From Actinoalloteichus hymeniacidonis (GTDB taxonomy: Bacteria; Actinomycetota; Actinomycetes; Mycobacteriales; Pseudonocardiaceae), in NCBI RefSeq assembly GCF_014203365.1, contig NZ_JACHIS010000001.1, positions 2,604,001 to 2,668,000 on the forward strand: 64,000 nt of DNA. Direction: 5' to 3'. The notes under the pieces are model-generated. The model was not told the DNA's origin, did not search any database, and saw only the letters and a list, made by a program, of their open reading frames with translations. The translations under genes were made by a program, and so were the position numbers. The first letter of the stretch is position 1. Each line of letters starts with the position of its first letter. Below are positions 62,176 through 64,000 of the stretch, in pieces.

Positions 62176-62245
62176 AATTCGCTTTATGCGAATTCGGGCA
62201 GGGGTGGGCAGGGGTTCATTGTAGGGGTGGGTTCGGTCGTAATAT
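62176..62245 (+). promoter_or_regulatory. Triple direct repeat (putative LAL operator) upstream of the loading PKS gene
   Basis: On the plus strand CAGGGGT, CAGGGGT and TAGGGGT start at 62199, 62209 and 62222 (steps of 10 and 13), followed by TAATAT at 62240-62245, exactly 18 bases from the start of the third unit. This copies the arrangement at 24243-24198. Just upstream, AATTCGC (62176-62182) and GCGAATT (62188-62194) form a 7-bp inverted repeat around TTTAT. Transcription would run toward the PKS gene starting near 62452. Confidence 0.6.
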
Positions 62246-62451
62246 TCCTATCCTGGCAGCCCCGGAATCAGGGTTCTTCCGGTGTCGTGGAATGGGTTCT
62301 CAGGAGCCCGCGATGACGTTCGGTTCGCCGTTCGGTCGACGACGTCGACGGAGGGCGTGCGGGAAGGGTGGCGCTCGCCGCGTCGCCGCCCGCCGTTCCC
62401 GGTCGCTGCATTACCTGGGTGGGAAGACGACGAGGGGAAGTGGCGGCGCCG

Positions 62452-64000
62452 ATGACGAGCGACTCCGTTTCGGACGGTCGGAGCAGAGCTGAGCGGTTCG
62501 CCTCGGCCGTGGCGATCGTGGGCGCGGCCTGTCGCGTTGCGGCAGGCGCACGCGAGATCGACGACCGACCCGGCGGCTCCTCGGGACCCGTCGAGCCTGG
62601 GCCGTTCGACGATCCGGCATGGGAACTGGCCGACGCGGCGCTCGTCGCCGACGCGCCCCACGGTGCGCCGATGGAGCCGACGGTCGATGCCCTGTGCCGG
62701 GGGGCACTGGCGAATGCGGGGATCACCTTCGGCGCGGATGCCCCACCCCGGGTGGGTGTGGTCCTCGCCCTCCCGGACTCCGCGACCCCAGCCGTTCTCG
62801 GCCTCGCCGACCGTCTCGCGGTTGCTCTCGACCTACCCATGACGCACGTCCGGATCCGCACCAGCCCGACCGCGCTCGACGCCGTGCACGCGGGCGCACG
62901 ATGGGTGGCGGACGCCTCTGTCGACATCGTGATCGCGGGAGGCGTGTCCTTGCGGGCGACGGCCGCTCCCACCCCGGAGACCGCAGCCGCGGAGGGAGTG
63001 CCGGGCACCTCGGTGGTCGTCCTCACGACGCGGCTTCGCGCGGAGGCCGACGGTGCCATAGTGCGCGGACTCCTTCTCGACGAGACCGCAGGCGACGCCG
63101 TCGAACCGGGCCCCGCCGCCACCGAGGCGCCCGACTCCGCCGAGGCGGAGCTGATCTGCGACTTCGAGGATGATCTCGCCGTCGAATTCGTCGGCGTCAC
63201 CCGGCTGCTTCGGGTGCTGGCGGTACTGCGGGATCGCGAGGTCGGTCGTCCCGCCGACCATGACCCGGTGAACGACCCGGTGGGACCGTCGACTTCCGAC
63301 GAATCCGCCCCGGCCGCCTTCCTGTTCCCCGCCGCCGCTGGAGCCGCCGAGCACGGCCCCTACCGTGTCGCGGCCGCACCTCCCGCCGCCGACCGCATCG
63401 ACGCCTCGGCGGACGGCGCCGCCGAGGCCGACGCGCCGGTGGGACTCCTGCTGTCGGCTCCGGACGATGCGAGCCTGCGTGCGGAGGCCCGCAGACTCGC
63501 CGCCCACCTCGCGGCCCGACCTGGGCTTGCGCCCGCCGACCTCGCATACACGCTCGGCACGGCACGTCCGCTCCACCACAGGCGGGCCGCGGTCTTCGGT
63601 GCGAACCCGGGCGAGTTGGGGGAGCGGTTGACCGCCATGGCCGCAGGCCGACCGGCTACCGGAGTGCTCGGCGCACGCGACGCCACGCCCAGGGCCGCAG
63701 CCTTCGTCTTCCCGGGACAGGGCTCGCAGTGGGCGGGTATGGCGCGCGGACTCCTCGACGCGGCCCCCGTCTTCTACCGGCACATGGCCGAGTTCGACGC
63801 CGCCTTCGCCGAGTTCGCGGACTGGTCCCTGCTCGCGCTGCTGCGGGAGGAGCCGGGACAGCCGCCGCTACAGCAACCCGACGTCGTCCAGCCCGCCCTG
63901 CTGGCCGTGATGGTCTCGCTGTCCCGACTCTGGCAGTCGGTCGGGGTGCAACCCACCGCCGTCGTGGGACACAGCCTGGGTGAGGTCGCTGCCGCCCAGG
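62452..64000 (+). CDS. Type I PKS, probable loading protein with vestigial KS then AT (3' cut by window)
   Basis: The frame runs from ATG 62452 to the window end (516 residues); GTG 62440 is an alternative start, GAGGGGA lying upstream. There is no docking coiled coil, which suits a loading protein. Residues 20-28 (VAIVGAACR) match the start of a KS. TSPTALDAVHAGARWVADAS followed by VDIVIAGGVSL matches the region of the KS nucleophile elbow, but the Cys of TACSSS is Ser (codon 62863) and HGTGT and the NIGH His are absent. The KS-like part is about 150 residues short. A normal AT follows from 63700: [10 protein letters not shown] and GHSLGEVAAAQ; the window ends before its specificity motif. 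It is not a KS-Q decarboxylase, as no Gln replaces the Cys. It probably selects the starter unit directly as an acyl-CoA. Confidence 0.85.
   Translation, partial: MTSDSVSDGRSRAERFASAVAIVGAACRVAAGAREIDDRPGGSSGPVEPGPFDDPAWELADAALVADAPHGAPMEPTVDALCRGALANAGITFGADAPPRVGVVLALPDSATPAVLGLADRLAVALDLPMTHVRIRTSPTALDAVHAGARWVADASVDIVIAGGVSLRATAAPTPETAAAEGVPGTSVVVLTTRLRAEADGAIVRGLLLDETAGDAVEPGPAATEAPDSAEAELICDFEDDLAVEFVGVTRLLRVLAVLRDREVGRPADHDPVNDPVGPSTSDESAPAAFLFPAAAGAAEHGPYRVAAAPPAADRIDASADGAAEADAPVGLLLSAPDDASLRAEARRLAAHLAARPGLAPADLAYTLGTARPLHHRRAAVFGANPGELGERLTAMAAGRPATGVLGARDATPRAAAFVFPGQGSQWAGMARGLLDAAPVFYRHMAEFDAAFAEFADWSLLALLREEPGQPPLQQPDVVQPALLAVMVSLSRLWQSVGVQPTAVVGHSLGEVAAAQ

Noticed and set aside
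62863-62865. KS-Q decarboxylating loading ketosynthase
   Set aside because: The nucleophile position aligns with Ser, not Gln, and the two catalytic His motifs and about 150 residues are missing, so a KS-Q call is not supported.

Overview
The window is very GC-rich DNA from an actinomycete. Its type I modular polyketide synthases, deoxysugar genes, LuxR-type LAL regulator and pSAM2-like integrase remnant beside a proline tRNA all fit that group; the genus cannot be read from the sequence. It covers most of a glycosylated polyketide (probably macrolide) locus and is open at both ends.

Left part: positions 2-14764 hold the 3' part of a PKS gene whose start lies outside the window (tail of an ACP, then three complete modules). 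Positions 14.8-17.5 kb are a gene graveyard: RHS and MFS fragments, one intact unknown gene, a frameshifted aldo/keto reductase, a second MFS fragment and a truncated tyrosine recombinase, ending at a strong hairpin terminator and tRNA-Pro(GGG).

Middle: a LAL regulator (18.5-21.2 kb), a dTDP-sugar epimerase and a 2,3-dehydratase read leftward. From a divergent promoter region near 24.2 kb, a glycosyltransferase, two three-module PKS genes (26.1-42.3 and 42.3-58.3 kb) and a sugar 3-ketoreductase read rightward. The nine complete modules include six with DH+KR and three with KR only; there is no ER and no thioesterase in the window.

Right part: a leftward trio (VOC protein, SAM methyltransferase, P450) faces the rightward genes across a hairpin at 59.3 kb. 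Beyond a second divergent region, a further PKS gene starts at about 62452 and runs off the end. Its N-terminus is a shrunken ketosynthase relic without the catalytic Cys, followed by an acyltransferase; it is probably the loading module.

How it works together (inference): the loading protein and the PKS genes build a methyl-branched, partly unsaturated chain. The dehydratase, 3-ketoreductase and epimerase make a dTDP-2,6-dideoxysugar, which the glycosyltransferase attaches, while the P450 and methyltransferase tailor the product. Both divergent intergenic regions carry the same triple direct repeat (AGGGG cores spaced 10 then 13 bp, TAAT 18 bp after the start of the third). This is the best candidate for the operator of the cluster's LAL regulator. 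The most unusual items are this operator, the vestigial KS, an acyltransferase with a non-standard IASH specificity motif, and near-identical DNA tracts between modules that point to recent gene conversion.
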